Made by a program: the position numbers and the translations under genes. The notes under the pieces were generated by a model. The model saw only the letters and a list, made by a program, of their open reading frames with translations. It was not told the origin of the DNA and ran no database searches. From Bacilli bacterium (GTDB lineage: Bacteria > Bacillota_I > Bacilli_A > RF39 > UBA660), in NCBI GenBank assembly GCA_017938725.1, contig JAGBAW010000011.1, positions 1 to 42,148 of the forward strand: a DNA stretch of 42,148 bases, in the 5' to 3' direction. Below are positions 17,138 to 26,818 of this stretch, one piece after another; the stretch's first letter is position 1, and the number at the start of each line of letters is the position of its first letter.

Positions 17138-18535
17138 ATGTCTAAGAAGAGAAAGATAACTAAACATAAAATATATGGCAGTACTATTAATACATCACGC
17201 CCAAAAAGAAGAAAAGGAAGACTAAGGGTTGATAGAATAATTATGGTTCTATCAATATTTATACTTATCATATTTAGTCTTAAACTAATACCATATATAA
17301 CTTATAACAATAAAATTTATAATACTATTATAAAATCTAACGATAAAAGCGTAGTTATTAATAAAAAGTATAATAAATTAAAACTATATAATAAAACTAT
17401 TAATTACATAAAGAAGAAAAAAATAAAAATTATAATAAAAGATAAAAAATATAAGGTATCTATTTTACCTAATAATATAAAAAGAAAAATGGATATATCA
17501 ATAGATACCTATTCACGTAAACTTTCATATTCTAATTTTAATAAAACAAAATCCTATATTATTGAAAATGTTGATAAATTTGAATCAGTTACAGTTAAAT
17601 TACCAAAATATTTAAGTAATAAAAAAGTAGTAGATATATATGGGGTAAAGGATAATAAAGTAAAGGGTTTAAATCTTGGTTTGAAGTTAAAAAATGATAA
17701 AGTTACATTTAAAACAGGGGACTTTGATAAATACTTTATTACTTACATAAAAGTTGATAAAATAACTGTTAAAAATATGACAGTAAATATTGACGATGTA
17801 ATTAAAATAGATATAAAATACACCCCTAGTAATGCAACCATAAAAGATATTGAATATATTAATATTGGTGATATATTTATGTTAAATGAAAATAATGAAC
17901 TTATTGCAAAGAAGGAAGGTACTTCGTATATAAAGATAAAACATAAGGCTGATAATATACAAAAAAAGGTAAAAATAAAAGTTATATCAAAAAAGAATAA
18001 TATTGAGGTAAGGGATGGTTTAACATATATTGATGGAATACTTATAGTTAATAAAACATATCGACTTCCTAAAGATTATGATCCTGGTAAACTTAATGAA
18101 GATGCACTTAATGCCTTTTATGAAATGAGAAAAGATGCAGCAAAGGATAATATAACTTTATGGATACAATCTGGTTATAGATCATACAGCACACAGAGTG
18201 ATTTATATGAAAATTATGTTAAAAAAGATGGAAAAGAAAAATCAGATACATATTCCGCAAGACCAGGACACTCTGAACACCAAACGGGCCTTGCTATGGA
18301 TTTAAATATAATAGATTCATCTTTTGAAGGTACAAAGGAAGCAATATGGATTGCAAAAAACTCTTATAAATATGGTTTTATAATTAGATATCCTAAGGAA
18401 AAGGAAAATATAACAGGATATAAATATGAACCATGGCATATAAGATATCTGGGTAAAGAAATAGCTAAAAAAGTTTATGATAGTGGGTTAACACTTGAAG
18501 AATATCTTCATATTGATTCAAAATATAGTGAATAA
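17138..18535 (+). CDS. VanY-type D-alanyl-D-alanine carboxypeptidase
   Basis: 465 aa. A very basic N-terminus, one membrane segment (about residues 33-55), a Lys-rich region, an Ig-like/Big_2-like segment (about 205-285, including NASIKDIEYINIGDIF-type strands) and a C-terminal peptidase M15B domain (about 310-460). Zinc and catalytic motifs are present: SGYRSY, GHSEHQTGLAMDL (about 377-389) and EPWHIRYLG (about 430). It should trim terminal D-Ala from peptidoglycan stem peptides outside the cell. The ATG at 17138 follows AGGGG. Confidence 0.9.
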   Translation: MSKKRKITKHKIYGSTINTSRPKRRKGRLRVDRIIMVLSIFILIIFSLKLIPYITYNNKIYNTIIKSNDKSVVINKKYNKLKLYNKTINYIKKKKIKIIIKDKKYKVSILPNNIKRKMDISIDTYSRKLSYSNFNKTKSYIIENVDKFESVTVKLPKYLSNKKVVDIYGVKDNKVKGLNLGLKLKNDKVTFKTGDFDKYFITYIKVDKITVKNMTVNIDDVIKIDIKYTPSNATIKDIEYINIGDIFMLNENNELIAKKEGTSYIKIKHKADNIQKKVKIKVISKKNNIEVRDGLTYIDGILIVNKTYRLPKDYDPGKLNEDALNAFYEMRKDAAKDNITLWIQSGYRSYSTQSDLYENYVKKDGKEKSDTYSARPGHSEHQTGLAMDLNIIDSSFEGTKEAIWIAKNSYKYGFIIRYPKEKENITGYKYEPWHIRYLGKEIAKKVYDSGLTLEEYLHIDSKYSE

Positions 18536-18547
18536 ATAGATAAAATA

Positions 18548-18556
18548 TGTTATAAT
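18548..18556 (+). promoter_or_regulatory. Extended -10 promoter of the 18587 gene
   Basis: TGT plus TATAAT (18548-18556), just after the VanY-like stop at 18535. No clear -35 box. Confidence 0.5.
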
Positions 18557-18586
18557 AGCTCTCATGTAAAAAAGGAGAGTTTTATT

Positions 18587-19447
18587 ATGATGCAAGTTGA
18601 AATTGATTTAGAAAATGCTATAAAATTTATAAAAGGTAAGCAAATTGATATAAAACACTATAAACCAGTTCAGATATATTCTGATTATTCATTAAAACAT
18701 TTTAAAAATTATAAACTAGAAAATAGAAACGTTTTAACTAGACTTGGAAGTTATCATGAAGTTGCTGATCTTGCCTCTTATAATGCAAATGTAACATGTT
18801 ATAGTGCAAACAGATTTGATATTTATTTTTTAAATTTATTTATAACATCTTTCAATTTACTATACGAGGATCATTTTAACTATTTTATTAAAAACTATAA
18901 GAATTATACCCAAACTTTCTCTTATAAAATTTATGAACTATTTCGTGGAAAACTATCAGATCATACTAGATTCTTCTTCGATGAGTTATATAAAAAATTT
19001 AATGGTCTTGAAATGTTAAATTCGGGTATTATAAGTGATACTAAGTATAGTTATGAGATTTTTTTAAAAACGGTAAGACATTTTTTAAGTGGAAAATATA
19101 GTATAGAAAAAATGAACAAAATAACTTACATAAATATAGAAGAGGATGACTTATTAAATAAATTAATTAATGAAGAAACAAAATTTAATTTCATTAATTT
19201 ATCATATAATCTTGATAAGATAAATAGTAGAGAATTTGTTAATATTTGTAATTCATTAGAACATTTTTCTAAGATTTTAAGTGAACATGGTAAGGTACAA
19301 GTTTTTACTACAAAGGATGCAGATATTATATTACCTGAATTTAAAAGGATACAGACAAGAAGTATTGATGATACTGAAACAAATAAAAATGATTGTAAAA
19401 AAGAGTATGCATATATGTATACAAAAGAAAATAATATTGACAAATAA
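18587..19447 (+). CDS. Unrecognised protein with a possible SAM-methyltransferase-like segment
   Basis: 286 aa, cytosolic, no membrane segment. Residues 40-95 (NVLTRLGSYHEVADLASYNANVTCYSANRFDIYFLNLFITSFNLL) have the strand-loop-helix-strand-N rhythm seen in DUF3419/BtaA-like SAM-binding proteins, where the motif is usually more glycine-rich. I treat that as a suggestion only. The remainder is helical and rich in Phe, Tyr, Asn and Lys. AAGGAGAG lies 7 nt before the first of two adjacent ATGs. The pyrophosphatase gene follows after 44 nt without a terminator. Confidence 0.55.
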   Translation: MMQVEIDLENAIKFIKGKQIDIKHYKPVQIYSDYSLKHFKNYKLENRNVLTRLGSYHEVADLASYNANVTCYSANRFDIYFLNLFITSFNLLYEDHFNYFIKNYKNYTQTFSYKIYELFRGKLSDHTRFFFDELYKKFNGLEMLNSGIISDTKYSYEIFLKTVRHFLSGKYSIEKMNKITYINIEEDDLLNKLINEETKFNFINLSYNLDKINSREFVNICNSLEHFSKILSEHGKVQVFTTKDADIILPEFKRIQTRSIDDTETNKNDCKKEYAYMYTKENNIDK

Positions 19448-19491
19448 TAAATTAAAGTAATAAAATATTATTGTTTGAAGGAGTGAAAAAA

Positions 19492-21108
19492 ATGGGAAAA
19501 GTATATATATTTGGGCATCAAAATCCAGATACAGATTCTGTAACATCAGCAATTAGTTTATCTTATTTAAAAAATAAATTAGGAATGGATACGGAACCTA
19601 GGGTATTAGGTCATATTAATAAAGAAACAAAGTTTGCACTTAATTATTTTAATCAAAAAGAACCAAAATATTTAAATGATGTGAAACTTCAACTTAAAGA
19701 CGTAGAGTACCATAAAGGCTTATATATGGATGAAAATGAATCTATATATAGTGTTTATAATTTTTTAAATGAAAATGGTGTTACTGGTGTACCTATTGTT
19801 ACAAATAATAATAAGTATAGGGGTATAGTTACAGTTAAGGATATTGCTAGAGAGTTAATGGAAAATAATATAGAAACTCTAAATGCACTATATGATAATA
19901 TTTTAAATGTACTTGATGCTGAAGAAATACTTAGATTTGATAATGAAATAAAGGGTAATATATTAACTGCTTCATATAGAAGTACAACATTTTTAAATGA
20001 TGTGAAACTAAATAATGATAATATATTAATTGTAGGTGATAGGCATAGCATTATAGAAAAAGCTGTTAATAGTAAAATAAAACTCTTAATAATTACTGGT
20101 AATGGTGAAATAAAAGATGAACATTTAAAAATTGCAAATGATAATAAAGTAAATATTATTAGAACAAAAATGGATTCTTTTCATACATCAAAATTAACTT
20201 TATTTTCTAATTCTATAAAATCGATTTTAAGGAATGATGAATCTAAAATATTTAGGGAAAATGACTATTATGATGACTTTATAGATGCATCAAAAAAATT
20301 AAAACATAATAACTATCCAATACTTAACAGTAAAAATGAATGTTTAGGATTAATTAGAATTACAGAGATAGTTAAGAAGAATAATAAACAGGTAATTTTA
20401 GTAGACCATCAAGAAAAAGAACAAAGTGTAATTGGCCTTGATGAAGCAAATATACTTGAAATAGTGGATCACCATAAAATTGGTAATATTAATACTAATA
20501 ATCCGATTAATTTTAGAAATATGACAGTAGGTAGTACAAACACAATTTTATATTTTATGTATAATGAAAATAATGTTGAGATACCTAAAAATATCGCAGG
20601 TATTATGCTTTCAGGTATTTTATCTGATACTCTTTGTCTTCAAAGCCCAACTACTACAAATCTAGATAAAATGGTAGTAGAAAATTTATCAAAAATCGTG
20701 GATGTTGATTATGAAAAATATGCACTTGAAATGTTTAAAGCAGGTACATCTTTAGAAGGATTAACTAAGGAAGAAGTTATTAAAAGTGATTTTAAATCAT
20801 TTCCAGTTTTAGATGAAAAAATAGCAATAGGTCAGGTTTTCACCCTTGATGTTGACAGAATATTTGATGAACTTGATTCATATATAGAAAAACTTGAGGA
20901 AATAAATAACAAAGATGGATTTAAATTTATAGTTCTTGCAATTACAGATATATTAAAAAATGGTTCATATTTACTTTATACAAAAGATGTTAAAAAAGTA
21001 CTTGAAAAAATATATAATGTAGAAGATATTAAACAAGGATATTATGTTGATGGACTTGTTTCTAGAAAGAAGCAAATATTACCAGCAATATTAGAAGAAT
21101 TAAACTAA
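19492..21108 (+). CDS. ppaC: Mn-dependent inorganic pyrophosphatase with CBS and DRTGG domains
   Basis: About 539 aa, a family II (DHH) pyrophosphatase. Metal ligands appear in FGHQNPDTDSV (residues 6-16), LVDHQ and VDHHKIG (DHH motif near residue 330). Between the two halves of the DHH domain sit CBS (about 65-125), DRTGG (about 160-235) and CBS (about 240-300) modules, the layout of nucleotide-regulated CBS-PPases inhibited or activated by adenine nucleotides and diadenosine polyphosphates. The C-terminal DHHA2 domain ends SRKKQILPAILEEL. The ATG at 19492 with GAAGGAGTG upstream is preferred over the TTG at 19471. Confidence 0.94.
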   Translation: MGKVYIFGHQNPDTDSVTSAISLSYLKNKLGMDTEPRVLGHINKETKFALNYFNQKEPKYLNDVKLQLKDVEYHKGLYMDENESIYSVYNFLNENGVTGVPIVTNNNKYRGIVTVKDIARELMENNIETLNALYDNILNVLDAEEILRFDNEIKGNILTASYRSTTFLNDVKLNNDNILIVGDRHSIIEKAVNSKIKLLIITGNGEIKDEHLKIANDNKVNIIRTKMDSFHTSKLTLFSNSIKSILRNDESKIFRENDYYDDFIDASKKLKHNNYPILNSKNECLGLIRITEIVKKNNKQVILVDHQEKEQSVIGLDEANILEIVDHHKIGNINTNNPINFRNMTVGSTNTILYFMYNENNVEIPKNIAGIMLSGILSDTLCLQSPTTTNLDKMVVENLSKIVDVDYEKYALEMFKAGTSLEGLTKEEVIKSDFKSFPVLDEKIAIGQVFTLDVDRIFDELDSYIEKLEEINNKDGFKFIVLAITDILKNGSYLLYTKDVKKVLEKIYNVEDIKQGYYVDGLVSRKKQILPAILEELN

Positions 21109-21128
21109 AGCAAATTTTTGCTTTTTTT
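21107..21128 (+). terminator. Terminator of the pyrophosphatase
   Basis: AAAGCAA (21107-21113) pairs with TTGCTTT (21118-21124) around ATTT, followed by more T. It overlaps the stop codon. Confidence 0.8.
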
Positions 21129-21133
21129 CTTTA

Positions 21134-21162
21134 TTGTAATAAAATTTTTATTATGTTATACT
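21134..21162 (+). promoter_or_regulatory. Promoter of the glycine-rich protein
   Basis: TTGTAA (21134-21139), 17 nt, TATACT (21157-21162) preceded by TGT (extended -10). Confidence 0.72.
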
Positions 21163-21183
21163 TAAAATAGATAAGGTGGAAAA

Positions 21184-22158
21184 ATGAAGATAGATAATAA
21201 GGGCTTTGTAACTTCAATAATTTTATTTAGTTTATTAATTTTGTTTTTAGTGGTATTTTTTACATTACTTATTACAATAGATGGTTCCTCAAAAATAAAT
21301 ACAATTATAAAAAAGGATATACAAGGTAAGTTAGAAAATAGTTCTACATCGGTACTTCAAAAAGTATGGATATTTGAATATACAGGTGCCGAGGAAGTTT
21401 TTAAAGTACCAGAAAATGGTATATATAAACTTGAAACATGGGGTGCTCAAGGAGGTTCTTTTAATACGACATATATAGGTGGCCTTGGTGGTTACTCAAA
21501 AGGTGAAATAAAATTAAATGAGGGTGAAACACTTTATATAAATGTTGGTGGTAAAGGTTCTTCATATTCAAAAACTACTATTAGCTTAGGAGGTTATAAT
21601 GGTGGTGGAGATGGTGGAGTTAATAGCGTTAGTTCATCAATGCAGGGTGGATGCGGAGGAGGAGGCGCTACGCATATAGCAACCGAATCAGGATTACTAT
21701 CATCACTATCAAAGTATGCTGGAGATAATAATTCACCAATTCTTATTGTCGCAGGTGGTGGCGGAGGTCCAGCTAGCCTAAACGAAACAGACAATGCTTA
21801 TATAGTGCAAGGAGAAAATGGAAGTGGTGGAGGCATTAAAGGAGCAAGCGGGGGATATGCATCCACTTATCCTAGTTATTATGCAACAGGAGCTACTCAA
21901 ACCTCTGGTGGAAATGATAATGCAGAGGCAAGTGAAACTAGCAAGGGAACCTTTGGAAAGGGTGGTTCAGCATTTACTAGTTTTGGTGGAAATGGTGGTG
22001 GCGGAGGCTACTATGGAGGTGGAGGTTCATCTAGATTTCATTCAGGTGCTGGTGGAGGATCTGGATACATAGAAAACTCTAGACTTTTAAATTCATTAAC
22101 ACAAAATGGTGTAAGAGAAGGTAATGGATATGTTAAAATAACATATTTAGGAAATTAA
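21184..22158 (+). CDS. Glycine-rich surface protein with prepilin-like N-terminus
   Basis: 324 aa. The N-terminus [23 protein letters not shown] has a K-G/F junction before a long hydrophobic stretch, like a type IV prepilin cleavage site but lacking the Glu at +5. Residues 60-130 (FEYTGAEEVFKVPENGIYKLETWGAQGG) and the Gly-rich C-terminal half (GGGGG runs, GGSSRFHSGAGGGSGYI) match the extracellular glycine-rich domain found in many Firmicutes surface proteins and in ALK/LTK receptors. The function is probably envelope-associated; no enzyme motif seen. GC content rises across the Gly runs because of GGN codons, not necessarily transfer. Confidence 0.72.
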   Translation: MKIDNKGFVTSIILFSLLILFLVVFFTLLITIDGSSKINTIIKKDIQGKLENSSTSVLQKVWIFEYTGAEEVFKVPENGIYKLETWGAQGGSFNTTYIGGLGGYSKGEIKLNEGETLYINVGGKGSSYSKTTISLGGYNGGGDGGVNSVSSSMQGGCGGGGATHIATESGLLSSLSKYAGDNNSPILIVAGGGGGPASLNETDNAYIVQGENGSGGGIKGASGGYASTYPSYYATGATQTSGGNDNAEASETSKGTFGKGGSAFTSFGGNGGGGGYYGGGGSSRFHSGAGGGSGYIENSRLLNSLTQNGVREGNGYVKITYLGN

Positions 22159-22178
22159 GAGCCCTAGTGGCTTTTTTC
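22157..22178 (+). terminator. Terminator of the glycine-rich protein
   Basis: AAGAGCC (22157-22163) pairs with GGCTTTT (22169-22175, one G-U) around CTAGT, ending in T6. Confidence 0.75.
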
Positions 22179-22204
22179 TTTACATAAACAAAGCGTAAAA
22201 TTAC

Positions 22205-22234
22205 TTGTAAATCCTTAAAAAAATGTGATATAAT
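22205..22234 (+). promoter_or_regulatory. Promoter of parE-parC
   Basis: TTGTAA (22205-22210), 18 nt, TATAAT (22229-22234) preceded by TGA (extended -10). AAAGGAG lies upstream of the ATG. Confidence 0.72.
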
Positions 22235-22265
22235 CACTTATAGTGAAAAGTAAAGGAGATGTACT

Positions 22266-24167
22266 ATGGCAGAATACAATGAGAAATCAATTAAGATACT
22301 AGAGGGCTTAGAAGCGGTAAGAAAAAGGCCTGGTATGTATATTGGTTCAACAGATAAACGTGGTCTTCATCATTTGATTTGGGAAATAGTAGATAATTCA
22401 ATAGATGAAGTTATGAATGGATATGGTAGTGAAATAAAGATTATACTTCATTCTGATGGATCTGTTAGTGTATCTGATAATGGACGTGGAGTTCCTGTTG
22501 GTAAACATGAATCAGGTAAAAGTACTGTTGAAGTAATTTATACTGTTCTTCATGCAGGTGGAAAATTTGAGGAAGGAAACTATAAGGTATCAGGTGGTCT
22601 ACATGGTGTTGGAGCATCCGTTGTTAATGCTTTATCAAAATGGATGATAGTTACATCAAAAAGAGATGGTGCAGAATATACTATTAGTTTTAAAAATGGT
22701 GGAGAAGTTAATACTAATCTAAAAAAGGTAGGTACTACTAGTAAGACTGGGACTACTGTAAGATTCATGCCAGATGATGAAATATTTTCTACTACTAATT
22801 TCTCTTTTACAACTATTTGTGAAAGAATGCAAGAGTCTGCATTTTTACTTAAAGGATTAACAGTTGAAGTAATTGATGAAGCAGATAAGAAAGAAGTTAA
22901 ATATCATTATGAAAACGGAATTAAATCATTTGCAGAATATATGAATGAGGGGAAAAATGTACTTCATAATGTATTTCATTTTTCAGGTGAAAAAGATAAA
23001 ATAGAAGTTGAAATAGCGATGCAGTATACTGATACATATAATGAAAGTATTATCTCATTTGTAAATAATGTTAAGACATCTGATGGTGGCTCACATGAAG
23101 TAGGTTTTAAAACTGCACTTACAAAGGTATTTAATGAATATGCTAAAACTAATGGATATTTAAAGGCAAAGGATAAAAATTTTGATGGTTCTGATGTAAG
23201 AGAAGGATTAACAGCAGTTATATCACTTAGAATTCCAGAAGCATTACTTCAATTTGAAGGACAAACTAAAGGGAAACTTGGAACACCAATTGCTAAATCT
23301 GTACTTGAAAATATTGTTACTGAAAAACTAGGATATTATTTAGAGGAAAATAAAGAAACTGCAGTTACAATTGTTAATAAAGCATTAAAAGGAAAATTAG
23401 CAAGAGAAGCAGCTAGAAAAGCAAGAGATGAAGCAAGAAAAGAAAAAGGAATTAAAAAAGAAAAAAATATTAGTGATAAGTTAGCACCTGCACAAAAGAA
23501 AGACCCATCTAAAAATGAATTATTTATAGTAGAAGGAGACTCTGCAGGAGGTTCTGCTAAAACAGGAAGAGATAGAAGATATCAAGCAATATTACCTCTT
23601 CGTGGTAAAGTGCTTAATACAGAAAAGGCTAAAATAGAAGATGCTTATAAAAATGCAGAAATAAATACGCTTATTTATACAATAGGCGCAGGAGTTGGTT
23701 CTGACTTTGATATTAAAGATTGTAATTATGATAAGGTAATAATAATGACAGATGCTGACGTTGATGGATCACATATACAAGTACTATTAATAACATTCTT
23801 TTATAGATTTATGAAACCTTTAATAGAAGAAGGTAAACTTTATATAGCAACTCCACCTTTATATAAATTAGAATTTTCAAAAAATGAAATTGTGTATGCA
23901 TATACTGATGAAGAGTTAAAAGAATATACTAAAGGAAGAAAGCCAATAGATATCCAAAGATACAAAGGTTTAGGTGAAATGGATGCGGAACAACTATGGG
24001 AGACAACTATGGATCCAAATAATAGATTACTTATTAGAGTTAAGATAACAGATGCAGCTTTAGCAGAGAAAAGAGTATCGGTTTTAATGGGGGAAGAAGT
24101 TGAACCTAGAAAAGAATGGATAGAAGAAAATGTAGTATTTTCTCTAGAGGATAGTTATAAAATATAG
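22266..24167 (+). CDS. parE: DNA topoisomerase IV subunit B
   Basis: 633 aa GHKL ATPase subunit. ATP-site motifs are EIVDNSIDE, DNGRGVPV and GGLHGVGASVVNALS; the TOPRIM part has VEGDSAGGSAK and MTDADVDGSHI. I call it ParE rather than GyrB because of the Gram-positive ParE segments ALLQFEGQTKGKLGTP, LAPAQKKDPSKNELFIVEGD and TGRDRRYQAILPLRGKVLNTEKAK, and because the partner next door is ParC. It decatenates sister chromosomes together with ParC. Stop and partner start are 16 nt apart. Confidence 0.94.
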   Translation: MAEYNEKSIKILEGLEAVRKRPGMYIGSTDKRGLHHLIWEIVDNSIDEVMNGYGSEIKIILHSDGSVSVSDNGRGVPVGKHESGKSTVEVIYTVLHAGGKFEEGNYKVSGGLHGVGASVVNALSKWMIVTSKRDGAEYTISFKNGGEVNTNLKKVGTTSKTGTTVRFMPDDEIFSTTNFSFTTICERMQESAFLLKGLTVEVIDEADKKEVKYHYENGIKSFAEYMNEGKNVLHNVFHFSGEKDKIEVEIAMQYTDTYNESIISFVNNVKTSDGGSHEVGFKTALTKVFNEYAKTNGYLKAKDKNFDGSDVREGLTAVISLRIPEALLQFEGQTKGKLGTPIAKSVLENIVTEKLGYYLEENKETAVTIVNKALKGKLAREAARKARDEARKEKGIKKEKNISDKLAPAQKKDPSKNELFIVEGDSAGGSAKTGRDRRYQAILPLRGKVLNTEKAKIEDAYKNAEINTLIYTIGAGVGSDFDIKDCNYDKVIIMTDADVDGSHIQVLLITFFYRFMKPLIEEGKLYIATPPLYKLEFSKNEIVYAYTDEELKEYTKGRKPIDIQRYKGLGEMDAEQLWETTMDPNNRLLIRVKITDAALAEKRVSVLMGEEVEPRKEWIEENVVFSLEDSYKI

Positions 24168-24183
24168 GAAGTAGGTGAAAAAG

Positions 24184-26730
24184 ATGGCTAGAAAAAAAGA
24201 GGAAGAAAGTACAATTGTTCAAAAAATACATGATTATGCTTTAGAGGAAATCATGGGTGATAGATTTGCATCTTACGCAAAAGAAATTATTCAAGATAGA
24301 GCACTTCCTGATGTTAGAGATGGACTAAAACCTGTTCAAAGAAGAATTCTTTATGGTATGTATGAAAGCAAAAATACATATGATAAAAAATATCGTAAAA
24401 GTGCTAAAGCTGTTGGAGAAATTATGGGTAACTATCATCCACATGGTGATTCATCTATATATGATGCGATGGTAAGAATGAGTCAGTACTGGAAAATGAC
24501 TACTCCCTACATAGATATGCATGGTAATAATGGATCAATGGATGGAGATTCAGCTGCCGCTATGCGTTATACAGAAGCAAGACTTTCTAAAATAAGTAAT
24601 GAACTACTTAAAGACATTGAAAAAAATACTGTTAATATGGCTCCTAATTATGATGATACTAGATTAGAACCTACTGTACTTCCTTGTAAGTTCCCTAATT
24701 TGTTAGTAAATGGATCAACCGGAATAAGCGCAGGATATGCAACAAATATTCCACCTCATAATCTAGGTGAAGTAATAGATGCTACTATAAAGAAAATAGA
24801 TAAACCAAATTGTTCTTTTGAAGAAATATTTGATATTGTTAAAGGACCAGATTTTCCAACTGGTGGGGTAATCGAAGGGAAAAAACAAATAGAGGAAGCA
24901 TACAGGACTGGTAAAGGAAAAATAAATATCAAATGTAAATATGAAATAGTAAAAGAAAAGGGTAATCATCAGATAATAATTAGCGAGATTCCATTTGAAG
25001 TAAATAAGCAAAATCTAGTTAAGAAAATAAACGATATTAGAATAGAAAAGAAGATAGATGGAATAGTTGATGCTAGAGATGAAACTGCAAGAGGTGATTT
25101 AAGAATTGCTATTGATCTAAAAAAAGATGCTAATAGTGAACTTATCTTAAATTATTTACTTAAAAATACAGATATGCAAATATCATATAGTTTTAATATG
25201 ATTGCAATAGTAAATAGAAGACCAAAACTTGTAGGTATACTTGAAATACTTGATGCATATATTGCACATCAAATAGAGGTAATAACAAGAAGAAGTAAAT
25301 TTGATCTTGAACATGCTAAAGTTAGAATGCACATAGTAGATGGTTATTTAAAAGCTATGAGTATATTAGATGAGGTAATAAAGTGCATTAGAAAGAGTAA
25401 TAATAGACTTGATGCTATTAATAATTTAGTAAAAGAATTTGAATTTACAAGTGAGCAAGCTACTGCAATAGTAGATATGAAACTTTATAGATTAACTAAT
25501 ACTGATGTAGTCGCACTAGAGGAAGAAAAAGCAAATTTAGAGAAGATAATTGCTTTTCTAAATTCAATATTATCGGATGATAAAATTTTATTTAGACAAA
25601 TGAAGAAAGAACTTCTTGAAATAAAGAAAGAATATAGTTCTGATAGAAAAACACAAATTAAGGATGAAGTAACCGAAATTAAGATAGATACAAGTGCCAT
25701 GATTCCAAAAGAAGATGTTATTGTTGTAGTAACAAAAGAAGGATATGTAAAAAGAGTTTCTAAAAAGAGTTATGCATCATCAAATATTGAAGATATCAAT
25801 TTAAAAGAAAATGACTATGTAATAGGTTTATATGAAATGAACACATTAGATACAGTATTATTATTTACTGATTTAGGTAATTATTTATATGTTCCAGTCC
25901 ATGAACTTCCAGATTTAAAATGGAAAGATTTAGGTAAGCATATTAGTAATATTATAAGTGTAAAATCAGAAGAAAATATAATAGCTAGTATACCAGTATT
26001 TGATTTTAATAACAATCAAATAATAACTATATTTACTAAAAATAGTATGGTAAAAAGAACATTAATTTCAGATTTCAAAGTCTCAAGATATTCAAAAGAA
26101 ATTACATGTATTAAATTAAAAGATGACGATAAAGTAGTTAGTGTTACAAATTCCAGTGATAAAGAAGTACTTACTATTACAAGTGATGGGTATGCACTTT
26201 GGTATTCAGTTAGTGAAGTACCAATATCAGGTATAAAATCATCTGGTGTAAAATCTATAAAATTAAAGAATGATTACGTAATAGGCGGTTATTTATTTAA
26301 TCAAGGTAATGAGTATGTTACTATATTTACTGACAAGATGACTTCAAAAAGAGTTAGAATATCAGACCTTGAAAAATCATCAAGATCAAGAAGAGGTTTA
26401 CTTATAATTAGAGAGGTAAAGACAAACCCTCATAAAATAATAAAGGCATTTGTAACAAATTCAAAAGAAATATTAGGTTTAGTAAATTCTAGTGGTATAA
26501 ATATAATTAAAAATTCAGAAATAACAATAAACGATAGACATTCAACGGGTTCAAATATTTCTAAATCTAAAATAAAGGATGTATTTTTAATTCAGCATTT
26601 GAAGTCAAAAAAAGAATTAGAAGAAGAAATAGAAGTATTAGATGAAGTTCAAAAAAAAGATATATCACTAAAAGAAATAGATGATAAAATTATGACTATT
26701 GATGATTTTTTAGATGATTTTGAAGTATAA
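24184..26730 (+). CDS. parC: DNA topoisomerase IV subunit A
   Basis: 848 aa. The breakage-reunion domain holds ALPDVRDGLKPVQRRILYGMY, GNYHPHGDSSIYDAMVRMSQ and the catalytic tyrosine in AAMRYTEARL; a C-terminal beta-pinwheel follows from about 500. There is no QRRGGKG GyrA box, which supports ParC. In the quinolone-determining region the Ser is present and the position equivalent to S. aureus Glu84 is Asp (SSIYDAMV). I chose the ATG at 24184 with GTAGGTG in front; the GTG at 24175 lies within that site. The tail is acidic (DDFLDDFEV). Confidence 0.95.
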   Translation: MARKKEEESTIVQKIHDYALEEIMGDRFASYAKEIIQDRALPDVRDGLKPVQRRILYGMYESKNTYDKKYRKSAKAVGEIMGNYHPHGDSSIYDAMVRMSQYWKMTTPYIDMHGNNGSMDGDSAAAMRYTEARLSKISNELLKDIEKNTVNMAPNYDDTRLEPTVLPCKFPNLLVNGSTGISAGYATNIPPHNLGEVIDATIKKIDKPNCSFEEIFDIVKGPDFPTGGVIEGKKQIEEAYRTGKGKINIKCKYEIVKEKGNHQIIISEIPFEVNKQNLVKKINDIRIEKKIDGIVDARDETARGDLRIAIDLKKDANSELILNYLLKNTDMQISYSFNMIAIVNRRPKLVGILEILDAYIAHQIEVITRRSKFDLEHAKVRMHIVDGYLKAMSILDEVIKCIRKSNNRLDAINNLVKEFEFTSEQATAIVDMKLYRLTNTDVVALEEEKANLEKIIAFLNSILSDDKILFRQMKKELLEIKKEYSSDRKTQIKDEVTEIKIDTSAMIPKEDVIVVVTKEGYVKRVSKKSYASSNIEDINLKENDYVIGLYEMNTLDTVLLFTDLGNYLYVPVHELPDLKWKDLGKHISNIISVKSEENIIASIPVFDFNNNQIITIFTKNSMVKRTLISDFKVSRYSKEITCIKLKDDDKVVSVTNSSDKEVLTITSDGYALWYSVSEVPISGIKSSGVKSIKLKNDYVIGGYLFNQGNEYVTIFTDKMTSKRVRISDLEKSSRSRRGLLIIREVKTNPHKIIKAFVTNSKEILGLVNSSGINIIKNSEITINDRHSTGSNISKSKIKDVFLIQHLKSKKELEEEIEVLDEVQKKDISLKEIDDKIMTIDDFLDDFEV

Positions 26731-26763
26731 TTAACAGTTTAAACATTAATATGATTAATTTTA

Positions 26764-26793
26764 TTGACTATAATAATTAATATAAGTTATAAT
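26764..26793 (+). promoter_or_regulatory. Promoter of lemA and the DUF2207 gene
   Basis: TTGACT (26764-26769), 18 nt, TATAAT (26788-26793). AGAGGAG lies upstream of the ATG at 26819. Confidence 0.78.
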
Positions 26794-26818
26794 TAATTAA
26801 AAGAGGAGATGATAATTT

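Noticed and set aside
21818-22072. 84-codon + strand ORF inside the glycine-rich gene
   Set aside because: An alternate frame of GGN-rich codons; the main frame has the signal, promoter and domain match.
22266-26730. Calling the topoisomerase pair gyrB-gyrA
   Set aside because: The QFEGQTKGKLGT and DRRYQAILPLRGKVLNTEKAK segments and the lack of a GyrA box fit ParE-ParC better.
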